Of a DNA stretch of 64,000 nt, positions 54,009 through 62,666 are shown piece by piece. Both the position numbers and the translations under genes were made by a program. The stretch spans positions 744,001-808,000 of the forward strand of contig KB906734.1 in NCBI GenBank assembly GCA_000381585.1, in the 5' to 3' direction. This DNA is from Acidobacteriaceae bacterium KBS 83. Lineage in GTDB: Bacteria > Acidobacteriota > Terriglobia > Terriglobales > Acidobacteriaceae. Positions within the stretch are counted from its first letter, which is position 1. The number at the start of each line of letters is the position of its first letter. The notes under the pieces are model-generated. The model searched no databases. It saw only the letters and a program-made list of their open reading frames with translations, and was not told the DNA's origin.

Positions 54009-54704
54009 ATGCGCATCGCCCTCTACGGCGGCAGCTTCGATCCGCCCCACTCGGGACACATCGGCATCGCTATGGCCGCCGTCGAAAGCCTGCATCTCGA
54101 CCGCGTGCTTATGGCGCCGGTCGGGCGGCAGCCGCTGAAGCAGGACCAGGCCCCATCGCCCTTTGAGGACCGCATGATCATGGTGCAGCTTGCCTGTGCG
54201 GGCCATCCGCCGCTGGCTGCCAGTGCCATCGACGCGCCCCACCTGGATGGCCGCTATAACTACACGTACGACACACTCGAGCGCCTGCGCGAGACGCTTC
54301 CCGCAGTGGACGAACTCTTCTGCCTGGTGGGCGCCGACTCGCTCCGAACACTGCGTCAGTGGCATCGGGCCGCAGAGGCACTCATGCTCGCGCAATGGAT
54401 CGTCGCCGCGCGCCCCGGCTTCACGCTGGAAGCTCTTGAAACTCTTTTGCCGGCCGGCATGCACGTCGGCCCACCGGAGCATGGCGACGGCTGGTTGCGC
54501 ATGTCCCTGACCAAGCCGCCCGAATCGCTGGCAGGAAATTCGCAATCCGGAACGCTCTGGTTGCTTCCCGGGCTGTGTTACGAAGTCTCGGCCACTGAAT
54601 TGCGCGCCGCACTCGCCGGCGATCCCAGCGAAATTCCGCGACAGGTCCTCGATCCTCAGGTGGCCGCGTACGCGCGCGAACATCGCCTCTACAACCACGC
54701 TTGA
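54009..54704 (+). CDS. nadD: Nicotinate-nucleotide adenylyltransferase
   Basis: The 231-residue protein forms deamido-NAD+ from nicotinate mononucleotide and ATP. It shows the nucleotidyltransferase motif 'ALYGGSFDPPHSGHIGIAMA', 'YTYDTLERLRETLP', 'FCLVGADSLRTLRQWHRAAE' and the C-terminal 'YEVSATELRAALAG' (ISSTxIR equivalent). No Shine-Dalgarno is visible in the 13 bp between its ATG and folK. Confidence 0.94.
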   Translation: MRIALYGGSFDPPHSGHIGIAMAAVESLHLDRVLMAPVGRQPLKQDQAPSPFEDRMIMVQLACAGHPPLAASAIDAPHLDGRYNYTYDTLERLRETLPAVDELFCLVGADSLRTLRQWHRAAEALMLAQWIVAARPGFTLEALETLLPAGMHVGPPEHGDGWLRMSLTKPPESLAGNSQSGTLWLLPGLCYEVSATELRAALAGDPSEIPRQVLDPQVAAYAREHRLYNHA

Positions 54705-54760
54705 AAGACAACAGACAATTATCGGCCGCTTGCGATAAGTTCTTACCTTTAGGAGAAGGA

Positions 54761-55387
54761 ATGGCAGCCCCCAGCAAAAAGTCCGCCGGCAAGACCGCCG
54801 CAAAGCATACCCGCCGAACGAAAGCAATCGGCACGAAGAAGACAGCGCCAAGACAAAGCACAAAACCCGCGGCGAAGTCGCGCCCCGCAAAAAAGAAATC
54901 GGGGCCCACAGCCGTGCCCCCCATCGTGCCCACCGAACAGCGCACCATCGCTGACTCTACGCGCCGGATGGTGGCCGCCGCGGCGGCAGCCTGCGATGAG
55001 AAGAAAGCCGAAGATACCCGCATCCTCGAGCTCGATGCCATCGATGCCGGCTTCACTGATTTCTTCCTCATCACCAGCGGCGCCAACGAACGGCAGACGC
55101 AGACCATTGCCGATGAAGTTGAGTTGCGCCTCAAACGCGACTTCGGCACCTATCCCAACTCCGTCGAAGGCAAGCGTCTCGGCGAATGGATCCTGCTCGA
55201 CTACGTCGATTTCGTCGTCCACATCTTCCTCGCCGAAAAGCGCGCCTTCTACGACATTGAGCGGTTGCGCAAATCTGCACGGCACGTCGATGCATTGGAG
55301 TTACAGAAAGCCCTCACGAAGAAGACAGCTTCTACAAGAAAGCGCGTTGCGGCCAAGACGGCTGCCGCCTCACAGGCCGTCCCTTGA
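54761..55387 (+). CDS. rsfS: Ribosomal silencing factor RsfS with long basic N-terminal tail
   Basis: The 208-residue product starts at ATG 54761, with AGGAG upstream. The RsfS/Iojap domain occupies ~80-185 ('EDTRILELDAIDAGFTDFFL', 'ITSGANERQTQTIADEVELR', 'GEWILLDYVDFVVHIFLAEK'); it binds L14 (uL14) and blocks subunit joining. The ~70 residues before it are extremely rich in Lys, Ala, Arg and Thr ('KTAAKHTRRTKAIGTKKTAP') like a histone tail, and the last ~20 are similar. Usual RsfS proteins are about 105-135 residues. It follows nadD, its common neighbour. Confidence 0.9.
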   Translation: MAAPSKKSAGKTAAKHTRRTKAIGTKKTAPRQSTKPAAKSRPAKKKSGPTAVPPIVPTEQRTIADSTRRMVAAAAAACDEKKAEDTRILELDAIDAGFTDFFLITSGANERQTQTIADEVELRLKRDFGTYPNSVEGKRLGEWILLDYVDFVVHIFLAEKRAFYDIERLRKSARHVDALELQKALTKKTASTRKRVAAKTAAASQAVP

Positions 55388-55500
55388 AGCCGAACTAGTC
55401 GAGGATCATTTCGTGGACGGGTGCTCTGAAAATGTTATAAGGGTACCCGCATCAGCGTGCAGGTCAATCTATGCAGTCATAAAGGACCGGAGCAATCACC

Positions 55501-56259
55501 ATGCCGGATACTGCCAGTGCTGCCCTCACCGATACCCACGATTCGCCAGGCCTGTCGCAGATCGAACGTGTAGTCGATACATTCATCGAGCCCTCCAAGA
55601 CATTCAGCGACATCAAGCGAAACCAATCCTGGTGGCTGCCGTTCCTGATCCTGGCAGTGCTCGGCTATATCTTCTGTGGCGTCGCCGTGCAACACGTTGG
55701 ATGGGAATCGATGACAACCAACGTCCTCAAGAGCAGCCCGCGCAACGCGGAGAGGCTGGAGAAAGGCACTCCCGCCGAACAGGCGCAGATGCTCACGGTG
55801 ACTGAGGGGTTTATCGAAGGCTTCATGATCGGCGGACCTGTGGTTGTCCTGGCTGTGAGTGCGCTCTTCGCTCTTCTGCTCTGGGGCGGCTTTGCCTTCG
55901 TGCTGGGAGGAACCACGAACTATAAGGAGATGTTCGCCGTCTCCATCTTCGCCGCATTGCCAAATGCGCTCAACTCCATAATTGCAATCGTGACGGTTTT
56001 CGTTAGCGATCCTCAGACCTACAACCTTAATCTTCCGTCGCCGGCCAACCTCGCATATTTCCTTGATCCCACATCCGCCGGATGGCTCATTTCGATCGGC
56101 AAGTCTCTCGATGTCTTCTCGCTGTGGTCACTCGCCCTCGCCGGTTTCGGAGGCGCCATCGTCGCGCGCGTAAAACCTGCCCGCGGCATCCTCATGGTCT
56201 TCGGCGTCTGGGTCATCTATGTACTAATCAAAACCGGCATAGCGGCCGCAACGAGCTGA
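55501..56259 (+). CDS. YIP1-family membrane protein
   Basis: The 252-residue protein has about five membrane segments after a ~45-residue cytoplasmic N-terminus ('RVVDTFIEPSKTFSDIKRNQ', typical of bacterial YIP1-domain proteins). Hydrophobic segments occur near 48-68, 110-135, 145-170, 185-215 and 220-248. The role of bacterial YIP1 proteins is unknown. GGAG precedes ATG 55501. It ends before a strong terminator shared with the convergent receptor gene. Confidence 0.75.
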   Translation: MPDTASAALTDTHDSPGLSQIERVVDTFIEPSKTFSDIKRNQSWWLPFLILAVLGYIFCGVAVQHVGWESMTTNVLKSSPRNAERLEKGTPAEQAQMLTVTEGFIEGFMIGGPVVVLAVSALFALLLWGGFAFVLGGTTNYKEMFAVSIFAALPNALNSIIAIVTVFVSDPQTYNLNLPSPANLAYFLDPTSAGWLISIGKSLDVFSLWSLALAGFGGAIVARVKPARGILMVFGVWVIYVLIKTGIAAATS

Positions 56260-56287
56260 CTCGAGAATCGACCCTCTCCAAAAGAAA

Positions 56288-56315
56288 AAGGCCGCCGAAC
56301 ATCTGGCGGCCTTTG
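56288..56315. terminator. Strong bidirectional intrinsic terminator
   Basis: AAAGGCCGCC and GGCGGCCTTT form a perfect 10-bp stem with an 8-nt loop. On the minus strand it is followed by TTTTTCTTTT, a textbook terminator for the receptor gene that stops at 56335. It also serves the convergent YIP1 gene. Confidence 0.88.
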
Positions 56316-56334
56316 CTGTATTCAACCAGTTCCG

Positions 56335-59300
56335 TTAGAAGTTGAACTTCGCCCAGAAGCGCATCACGCGGCCCTGCGCCAGAGAACCGTTGTTGGTGTT
56401 GGAACGGAATTGGGAGGGGTTAAGGAAAGACGAGAGGCCGGCGTTAAGAACGTTGGTATCCATCGGTTCCACGTTGTTGTGGTTGCCGACGTCCTGCGCC
56501 TCCGCGCGGATCTGAAAAGTCGCCCCTTCCAGATGCGTGAATCCTGCAGGAATATCTTTCTGGACCGACAGATTCCAGAACTGCACTCCCGGCTGGTCGT
56601 AGCTGTTTCGCCTGAGGTTCCCGGAACCTACAGGCACAAGGAAATGGACATTCCCTGGCGCAACAGGAACCGCCTCGCCCGTCTGGTTGAGCGTGGCCAC
56701 GTCGAAATAAACCGTGCCCGGTTGCAACGTAGGATCTAGCAAATTGCCATCGATGCCAGCCGAACTGAACGGTGCACGATTGTTGCTTAAGCTAGGCCGA
56801 TCGTTTGCCGAGCTGCCGTCGCCATTGGTATCAAAGCCCACGCTGCCAAAAGTGCTGGGAGGTCCCGACTGCAGAATCGTATCTCCGGCGATCGTCCAAC
56901 GTTTGGTGATGAGCGAAAGAATGCGTTCGCCGTTATAACCGGGCAGCTCATAGACATATTGAATGCCCAGGTAGTTACGATGATCCCAGGCAGACCTGCT
57001 CCATTCGCCGGCACGTCCTCCCGGGGCAAGATTGGCTGCATAGGAAGTACCCTGATTGAAAGTTGTGAAGACCTCCGATCCATCGTCCATCGCCTTGCTG
57101 TACGTATATGTTCCCCGGACGAAGAGACCGTGACTGAAGTCGTGAGACACATCCATCGTGACACCGTGGTAGATGGAATCTGCGTAGTTCCCGCGGGTGT
57201 TAATCACACCGCGGTCTGGATTCAAACGGTCCCCGGTGTTCGAATCGAAGAAGTTGAACTGTTGATTGGCAAACAGCTTCTCCCCTCGCACGCCGACGTA
57301 GGACACGGTCCACTTCAAATTGGCTGGAAGCTGATGCTCAAATCCCAGATTCCACTCATACGTCTGCGGATTTACCAGGTTATTGTTCACCGACTGAACG
57401 GTCGAGAAGGGATCAATCTCTGGGGAGAGGCCGGCAATCGCACTGGTAGCATTCGGCACGCCCCGGCCCTGCGTGGAGGTCGCCAGAGGATTGCTTGTAT
57501 TTGGCGCGGAAGCCTGGCTGTTGTCTACGATATTCGTGAAGACAAAGTCGTAGAAACTACCGAAACCGGCGTGATAGACCGTCTTCCCGCTACCAAGAAA
57601 TCCGCCACCCTGCGGAGCATAGGCCAGACCGAGGCGCGGCGAAAAGTTGTTTACGTCCTCGTTGACATTGAGCTTTGTGCCAATCGGAGCAAATGGATTG
57701 TAAGGATCGATCGCCGGATATGCCAGAGAGTTCTCCGGATTGCGGCGATACTCGTATCGCAGGCCAAAGTTGAGCGTCAACTCCGGTGAAAACTTCAAAT
57801 CGTCCTGCGCGAAGTAGGCCTGGTTGAACGCATGCGGATCGACGCGAGGGCTGCCGAAGTTGATGGTCGCCTGCCCCGAAGGTCCAAGGAAGTTATCGAT
57901 AAAATTCCCGATATCGGTAAAGCCACCGCCTTGGTTAAAGCCGAGCGTGCCGTAGTAGTTGTACGGCACATTGTCCGTCAGAATGCTTCGCCCGACGTCC
58001 GCACCGATACGCAGCGTCTGTCGGCCCTTGGTGATGGCGATCGTGTCCTGAAACTGATAGACGTCCTGGGCGTTGCCCTGCGGAAATCCGATAGGTGCGC
58101 CGAGGGAGGGAAACCCGCCTTCGAACTGCTGGTTGAACGTCACCGATGCAGTCTTGGCCAACGGGTTGGCGTCTGTTTCCGGTGTGAAACCGAAGGAAAA
58201 GTTCGTGCGCGTTTCGGATACGCGGAATTCATTCAAGAGACGAGGGCTGAATACGTGGATCCAGTTCCCGCCGAACTGCTCCGACGTTCCACCCTGTTGC
58301 GTATCAAACCCCGGAAGCGACGTCGGGTTGTTGAAGAAGTCGGGCGTCAACGATGTGTTGTCGTGCAGGTATCGGATGTAGATCGTATCGGATGGACGGG
58401 GCAGCCAATCGACACGGTAAGTCCATTGCGTATCGGGATTCTGCTGCGGGACGGGTGGCCGCTGAAACTGCGCTAGTTCGATTGGACCCCTGCCGTTCCC
58501 CAGGTCCACCAGCGTTACCGGAATAGTCGTGTTCTGCCGAAACGTTCCGACATAGGTCCCATTGTCGAGCAGCCCCAGCAATAGCTTGGCGTTGGGATAC
58601 CGGCCGCTGAGCTGCTGGAGCGTGGCAATGCCATTGGCATCTGGCAGCAGATTCTGTGCCGCGGTCGCGTTGCCGTAGAATCGGCTGAACTGCGTTCCGC
58701 CGAACGCGAAGAGCTTGTCTTTGAGAATCGGGCCACCGAGCGTGAAGCCGAATTGGTGCTGATTGAAGCGGGACTTCAAGCCGTGCTCATGTGGAAGCTG
58801 CCGCTGCTGGCCATCCAGAGCGTTGATGCCCGACCCGGAGTAGAGCTCCCAGGCCGTCCCGTGAAACTGATTTGTGCCGCCCTTGGTAATAAGGTTAACG
58901 ATGCCGCCACCCGCCCCACCATATTCAGCCGTCGCTGAATTGGTGATGACGGTCACGTTCTGGTACATGTCGGGAATCTGCGGCTGGATTGCCTGGCCTG
59001 CAATGCCGGGATCATTGATGTCCTGGCCATCGATCAGGAAGCTGTTCGAGCGGGGGCGCGAGCCGTTCACCTGAATGCCCACCCCATTACTGAAGTTATC
59101 CTGATCGACGAGCTGAACACCGGGAGCCGTTTTTACGAGCTCGATGGGATTCAGGCTGAAGATCGGGACGTTCTTGATCTCGGTGGTGCTGATCGTTGTC
59201 GCCTGCTGAGCATTCTCCGTATTGATAAGGTTCGTGTTTGCCGTCACGTTGACGGTCGTGGACTCGGAACCTAGCTGGAGCGAAGCATCGAAGGAGGTCA

Positions 59301-59628
59301 CCACCGACGGCTTCACGTCGAGCTTCTGCACGGTGGTAGGTTGGAATCCCGGCGACTCCACCCGAATCGTATACAAGCCGGGCGCCAGGGCGTCCACGCG
59401 ATACGCCCCGCTCTCGTTGGACACCAGATCTCGAGACTCGGTTGTAGCTTCATTCTGAACATGAATCTTCGCGTTCGGCACCACTGCGCCGCTGGCGTCG
59501 CGAACGGTGCCGGCAAGGATGCCCTTGCTGGTCTGGGCGTGCGCCATCGGCGTAAAAACGGCTTCGTACGCGCCTGCGAGAACCAGGGTGGCAGCAAGAA
59601 TTAGGGCACGGGCTCTTCTATCAATCAT
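56335..59628 (-). CDS. TonB-dependent receptor, Oar-like, with N-terminal carboxypeptidase-regulatory domain
   Basis: The 1097-residue protein starts at ATG 59628, with GAGGAGG upstream and a signal peptide ending 'MAHAQ'. Residues ~34-115 are a carboxypeptidase-regulatory-like domain ('GILAGTVRDASGAVVPNAKI', 'GAYRVDALAPGLYTIRVESP'). A plug-like region follows at ~125-235 ('IQVNGSRPRSNSFLIDGQDI', 'SATAEYGGAGGGIVNLITKG'), then a large beta-barrel ending in Phe ('RFWAKFNF'). Such receptors are abundant in Acidobacteriota and Bacteroidota and import large or complexed substrates. The ligand is unknown. It would depend on TonB-ExbBD such as the cluster at 42.6-45.3 kb. Confidence 0.9.
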   Translation of the reverse strand: MIDRRARALILAATLVLAGAYEAVFTPMAHAQTSKGILAGTVRDASGAVVPNAKIHVQNEATTESRDLVSNESGAYRVDALAPGLYTIRVESPGFQPTTVQKLDVKPSVVTSFDASLQLGSESTTVNVTANTNLINTENAQQATTISTTEIKNVPIFSLNPIELVKTAPGVQLVDQDNFSNGVGIQVNGSRPRSNSFLIDGQDINDPGIAGQAIQPQIPDMYQNVTVITNSATAEYGGAGGGIVNLITKGGTNQFHGTAWELYSGSGINALDGQQRQLPHEHGLKSRFNQHQFGFTLGGPILKDKLFAFGGTQFSRFYGNATAAQNLLPDANGIATLQQLSGRYPNAKLLLGLLDNGTYVGTFRQNTTIPVTLVDLGNGRGPIELAQFQRPPVPQQNPDTQWTYRVDWLPRPSDTIYIRYLHDNTSLTPDFFNNPTSLPGFDTQQGGTSEQFGGNWIHVFSPRLLNEFRVSETRTNFSFGFTPETDANPLAKTASVTFNQQFEGGFPSLGAPIGFPQGNAQDVYQFQDTIAITKGRQTLRIGADVGRSILTDNVPYNYYGTLGFNQGGGFTDIGNFIDNFLGPSGQATINFGSPRVDPHAFNQAYFAQDDLKFSPELTLNFGLRYEYRRNPENSLAYPAIDPYNPFAPIGTKLNVNEDVNNFSPRLGLAYAPQGGGFLGSGKTVYHAGFGSFYDFVFTNIVDNSQASAPNTSNPLATSTQGRGVPNATSAIAGLSPEIDPFSTVQSVNNNLVNPQTYEWNLGFEHQLPANLKWTVSYVGVRGEKLFANQQFNFFDSNTGDRLNPDRGVINTRGNYADSIYHGVTMDVSHDFSHGLFVRGTYTYSKAMDDGSEVFTTFNQGTSYAANLAPGGRAGEWSRSAWDHRNYLGIQYVYELPGYNGERILSLITKRWTIAGDTILQSGPPSTFGSVGFDTNGDGSSANDRPSLSNNRAPFSSAGIDGNLLDPTLQPGTVYFDVATLNQTGEAVPVAPGNVHFLVPVGSGNLRRNSYDQPGVQFWNLSVQKDIPAGFTHLEGATFQIRAEAQDVGNHNNVEPMDTNVLNAGLSSFLNPSQFRSNTNNGSLAQGRVMRFWAKFNF

Positions 59629-59910
59629 GGAGACTTCCTCCTCAAAACGACTGCAGACCTAAGGATCGGGACGGAATCGATACCTGACGCTCTGTTTTAA
59701 CTGTCGATATTGCAGACATTGCAATGTGCGTTGTTGCAATTGCACATCCTCGGCCAAAGGTTATCCCGCCCTCTGAAATGTGACCAACCCGCAAAAAACT
59801 GGGATTAGATGACATATTTCTGGACGAAATAAACTGAGTCCGAAATATTTCTCCAGCTTTTGGAATTTCGTGTATGAGTTCAGGTGGAATCCATCACTCG
59901 AGCCGCCCAG

Positions 59911-60366
59911 ATGCGCCTGACACTCTCCGCCATCACATCCCGCAAGAGACCACGATTGGTCGATGAAGCACTGAAGGAATTCACCTCGCGCCTGGCTCAT
60001 TACGCAACTGTTGAGCAGCTTCAGATCGCGAGAGAAGCCACCCTGGCCAAATCCCTTCCGACCAAATCACCGTCGCTCTCCAGACGGCCCGCAAAGCTCA
60101 TCCTGCTGGACGCACGCGGACGCACCATGTCCTCTGAGCAGCTCGCTGCCTGGATCGGGCGCGAGCGCGACGCCGGGACGCAACATCTGCACTTCGCAAT
60201 TGGCCCGGCGGATGGATGGTCGAAAGACGTGCGCGGCCGCGCCGACCTGCTGCTCTCCTTCGGCCCCATGACCTTTCCCCACGAGCTCGCGCGCGTCATG
60301 CTCGCCGAACAGCTCTATCGCGCATTTACAATCCTGGCTGGGCACCCGTACCACGGCGGTCACTGA
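59911..60366 (+). CDS. rlmH: 23S rRNA (pseudouridine1915-N3)-methyltransferase
   Basis: About 151 residues from ATG 59911. It is a SPOUT-class methyltransferase with 'LILLDARGRTMSSEQLAAWI', 'LHFAIGPADGWSKDVRGRAD' and the diagnostic C-terminus 'EQLYRAFTILAGHPYHGGH'. It modifies pseudouridine 1915 of 23S rRNA. The family's 'GG.xG' SAM loop is partly altered (IGPADGWS). An in-frame start at 59884 is possible but adds nine non-conserved residues. rlmH commonly follows rsfS; here a YIP1 gene and the receptor lie between them. Confidence 0.88.
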   Translation: MRLTLSAITSRKRPRLVDEALKEFTSRLAHYATVEQLQIAREATLAKSLPTKSPSLSRRPAKLILLDARGRTMSSEQLAAWIGRERDAGTQHLHFAIGPADGWSKDVRGRADLLLSFGPMTFPHELARVMLAEQLYRAFTILAGHPYHGGH

Positions 60367-60398
60367 CTCCTTTTTCCGCCCGCGGCGCTCCCACTCCC

Positions 60399-60935
60399 AT
60401 GAACGAATCCCGACGCGGACTCATCCTCATCAACACCGGCCCCGGTAAAGGCAAGACCACTGCGGCCATGGGCACGGCCCTGCGCGCAGTGGGCAACGGC
60501 ATGCGCGTCCTCATGCTGCAGTTCCTCAAAGGCTCCTGGCACTACGGCGAGCTCGACGCCGTAAAAGCCTTCGGCGACAACTTCGTGATGAAACAGCTTG
60601 GCCGCGGCTTCGTGAAAGTCGGCGGCGCTGAAACTGATCCCGAGGACATCCGCATGGTCGAAGTTGCCTGGGACGAGGCGCGCCGAGCCATCCTCTCCGG
60701 CGAGTGGGACATGGTGGTGCTTGACGAGATTAACTACGCCATCGGCTACGGAATGCTCGACCCCGGAAAGGTCGTCGAAACCCTTCAGCACCGCCCGGAG
60801 ATGGTGCACGTCATCCTGACCGGCCGCAACGCCCATCCGGACCTCGTGGCCATTGCTGACACCGTTACGGAGATGCGCCAGGTCAAGCACGCCTACGAGA
60901 ACGGTGTGTTGGCGCAGCGGGGGATCGAGTACTAG
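60399..60935 (+). CDS. cobO: Cob(I)alamin adenosyltransferase (CobO/BtuR type)
   Basis: The 178-residue protein starts at ATG 60399 and carries the CobA/CobO signature: Walker A 'INTGPGKGKTTAAMGTALRA', 'VLMLQFLKGSWHYGELDAVK', 'WDMVVLDEINYAIGYGMLD' and 'VILTGRNAHPDLVAIADTVT'. It transfers the 5'-deoxyadenosyl group from ATP to cob(I)alamin or a corrinoid precursor. No other cobalamin genes are present here. It lies between rlmH and accD in one direction. Confidence 0.92.
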   Translation: MNESRRGLILINTGPGKGKTTAAMGTALRAVGNGMRVLMLQFLKGSWHYGELDAVKAFGDNFVMKQLGRGFVKVGGAETDPEDIRMVEVAWDEARRAILSGEWDMVVLDEINYAIGYGMLDPGKVVETLQHRPEMVHVILTGRNAHPDLVAIADTVTEMRQVKHAYENGVLAQRGIEY

Positions 60936-60975
60936 TTGCGCAGGGGTCAAACTCGCTCTGAGGGATAATAGCTAG

Positions 60976-61824
60976 ATGGCCTGGTTCAAGCGGCAGGACA
61001 ACGAGATCGAAAACAGCTCTCCCGAGAAGCGGGTTCGCACCGAAGGGCTCTGGGTCAAGTGCGAAGGCTGCGACCAATACATCTTCAAGGCCGACCTCGA
61101 TAACAACCAGCAGGTCTGCCCCAAATGCGGCCAGCATCACAAGATCGACGCACGCTGCCGCGTCGCCAACCTGCTCGAGCCCGGCTACGAACTCGTAGAC
61201 CTGGAGTTGAAGTCCACTGACCCGCTCAACTTCTACGACGTCAAGTCCTACAAGAGCAGACTGGCCAAGGCACAGCAGGCCACCGGCCTCAACGACGCCA
61301 TCGTGAACGCGGTCGGGAGGCTGGGGACGCACGATGTCGTCCTCAGCGTGATGGAGTACGCCTTCATCGGCGGCAGTATGGGCTCAGTCGTCGGCGAAAC
61401 CATCGCCCGCGCTGTTGACCGCTCGCTCGAGTCGCGGCGCCCGCTCATCATCATCTCAGCCTCCGGCGGCGCGCGCATGATGGAGGGCATCGCCAGCCTG
61501 ATGCAGCTCGCCAAGATCTCGAGCGGCCTGGCCCAGCTCGACGACGCGGGCGTCCCCTACATCTCCGTCCTGACGGACCCCACTACCGGGGGCGTCACCG
61601 CCAGCTTCGCCATGCTGGGCGATCTCAACATCGCCGAGCCGGGCGCGCTCATCGGCTTCGCCGGTCCCCGCGTCATCGAGCAGACCATCCGCCAGAAACT
61701 CCCCGAAGGCTTCCAGCGCTCCGAGTTCCTGCTCGAGCATGGGATGCTCGATGCCGTCGTTCCCCGCCAGGAGCTGAAGCCCTACATCGACCGCGCACTG
61801 TCGTTCATGACAGCTGCCACGTAA
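60976..61824 (+). CDS. accD: Acetyl-CoA carboxylase carboxyltransferase subunit beta
   Basis: The 282-residue protein has the N-terminal zinc ribbon (C-x2-C in 'VKCEGCDQYIF' and 'VCPKCGQHHKI') and the crotonase-like carboxyltransferase core ('IGGSMGSVVGETIARAVDRS', 'IISASGGARMMEGIASLMQL', 'TDPTTGGVTASFAMLGDLNI', 'IGFAGPRVIEQTI'). It pairs with AccA, not seen here, to make malonyl-CoA for fatty acids. GAGGG lies ~10 nt upstream of ATG 60976. Confidence 0.95.
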   Translation: MAWFKRQDNEIENSSPEKRVRTEGLWVKCEGCDQYIFKADLDNNQQVCPKCGQHHKIDARCRVANLLEPGYELVDLELKSTDPLNFYDVKSYKSRLAKAQQATGLNDAIVNAVGRLGTHDVVLSVMEYAFIGGSMGSVVGETIARAVDRSLESRRPLIIISASGGARMMEGIASLMQLAKISSGLAQLDDAGVPYISVLTDPTTGGVTASFAMLGDLNIAEPGALIGFAGPRVIEQTIRQKLPEGFQRSEFLLEHGMLDAVVPRQELKPYIDRALSFMTAAT

Positions 61825-61914
61825 TCCATCGGACCGAGAGATTCTGAAGACTCCTCGACGTGACCGCCGTGCCCAGCAAAACCTCGCCGTAGCTGGTAGC
61901 AAGATCTCTTGCCG

Positions 61915-62598
61915 TCACCGTTGAAGTCGGCTGTCACCGCGACCTGATGGCTCCTCAGGTTTCCGCGCAAGGATATAAGCCCGTCGGCTCTGGTGCTCCA
62001 CCTCGGGTGCGTAGGGTTCGCGTTCGATCACCTCTTCGACAACCAGGCCGGCCGCTTCTAGATCACGCTGAATGCTTTGTGGTTGAAAGAAGTGGAAGTC
62101 GATATTGACCGGGCGATCCCACCACTCATCTCTATGAACTGTTTCCTCGCCGATGTGGTGGGAGAGCAGCAGCAAGCCGGCAGGCTTCATCACGCGCGCC
62201 ATCTTATGGAAGGCCTGGGGCAGCGCTGCCCTGGGGAGATGGACGATGGCGTAGACGGCGACGATGCCCACGAGCGAGTTGTCGGGAAGATCGAGAGCCA
62301 GCATGTTGCTCTGGCGAAATGCGATCTCCGGGTTGAGGCGGCGCGCCTCTTCGAGCATGCCCGGTGAAAGGTCCAGACCGAAGACATCCGCGCCCGCGTT
62401 ATGCAGAAATCGTGCGATGTGACCTGGTCCACAACCAAGGTCACACACCTGTCCCTTGCCCTTGACTGCAGCAGCGAAACGGGTAAGCAGCTCGCGATCG
62501 AACGGCTTGTTATCCAGTTCGGCGTAGAGGTGGCGTGCGTACTCGTCGGCGACGCGATCGTAGCCTTGCTGGATGGATTGGATTGTTTTGTCGGTCAC
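61915..62598 (-). CDS. Class I SAM-dependent methyltransferase
   Basis: About 227 residues from GTG 62598, preceded closely by GAGGAG. This start avoids overlap with the upstream gene; the open frame extends to 62781 without conserved features. The SAM-binding motif I reads 'VCDLGCGPGHIARFLHNAGA' followed by 'VFGLDLSPGMLEEARRLNP', and motif IV-like 'IVAVYAIVHLPRAALPQA'. The substrate is unknown. It is downstream of the Kdo hydroxylase on the same strand. Confidence 0.85.
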   Translation of the reverse strand: MTDKTIQSIQQGYDRVADEYARHLYAELDNKPFDRELLTRFAAAVKGKGQVCDLGCGPGHIARFLHNAGADVFGLDLSPGMLEEARRLNPEIAFRQSNMLALDLPDNSLVGIVAVYAIVHLPRAALPQAFHKMARVMKPAGLLLLSHHIGEETVHRDEWWDRPVNIDFHFFQPQSIQRDLEAAGLVVEEVIEREPYAPEVEHQSRRAYILARKPEEPSGRGDSRLQR

Positions 62599-62666
62599 CG
62601 GCTCCTCGACGCTGCGCTGTTGCGCCAGACTTCGAAGGATGACACCGTTCTTCGCGCGTGGTCGAA

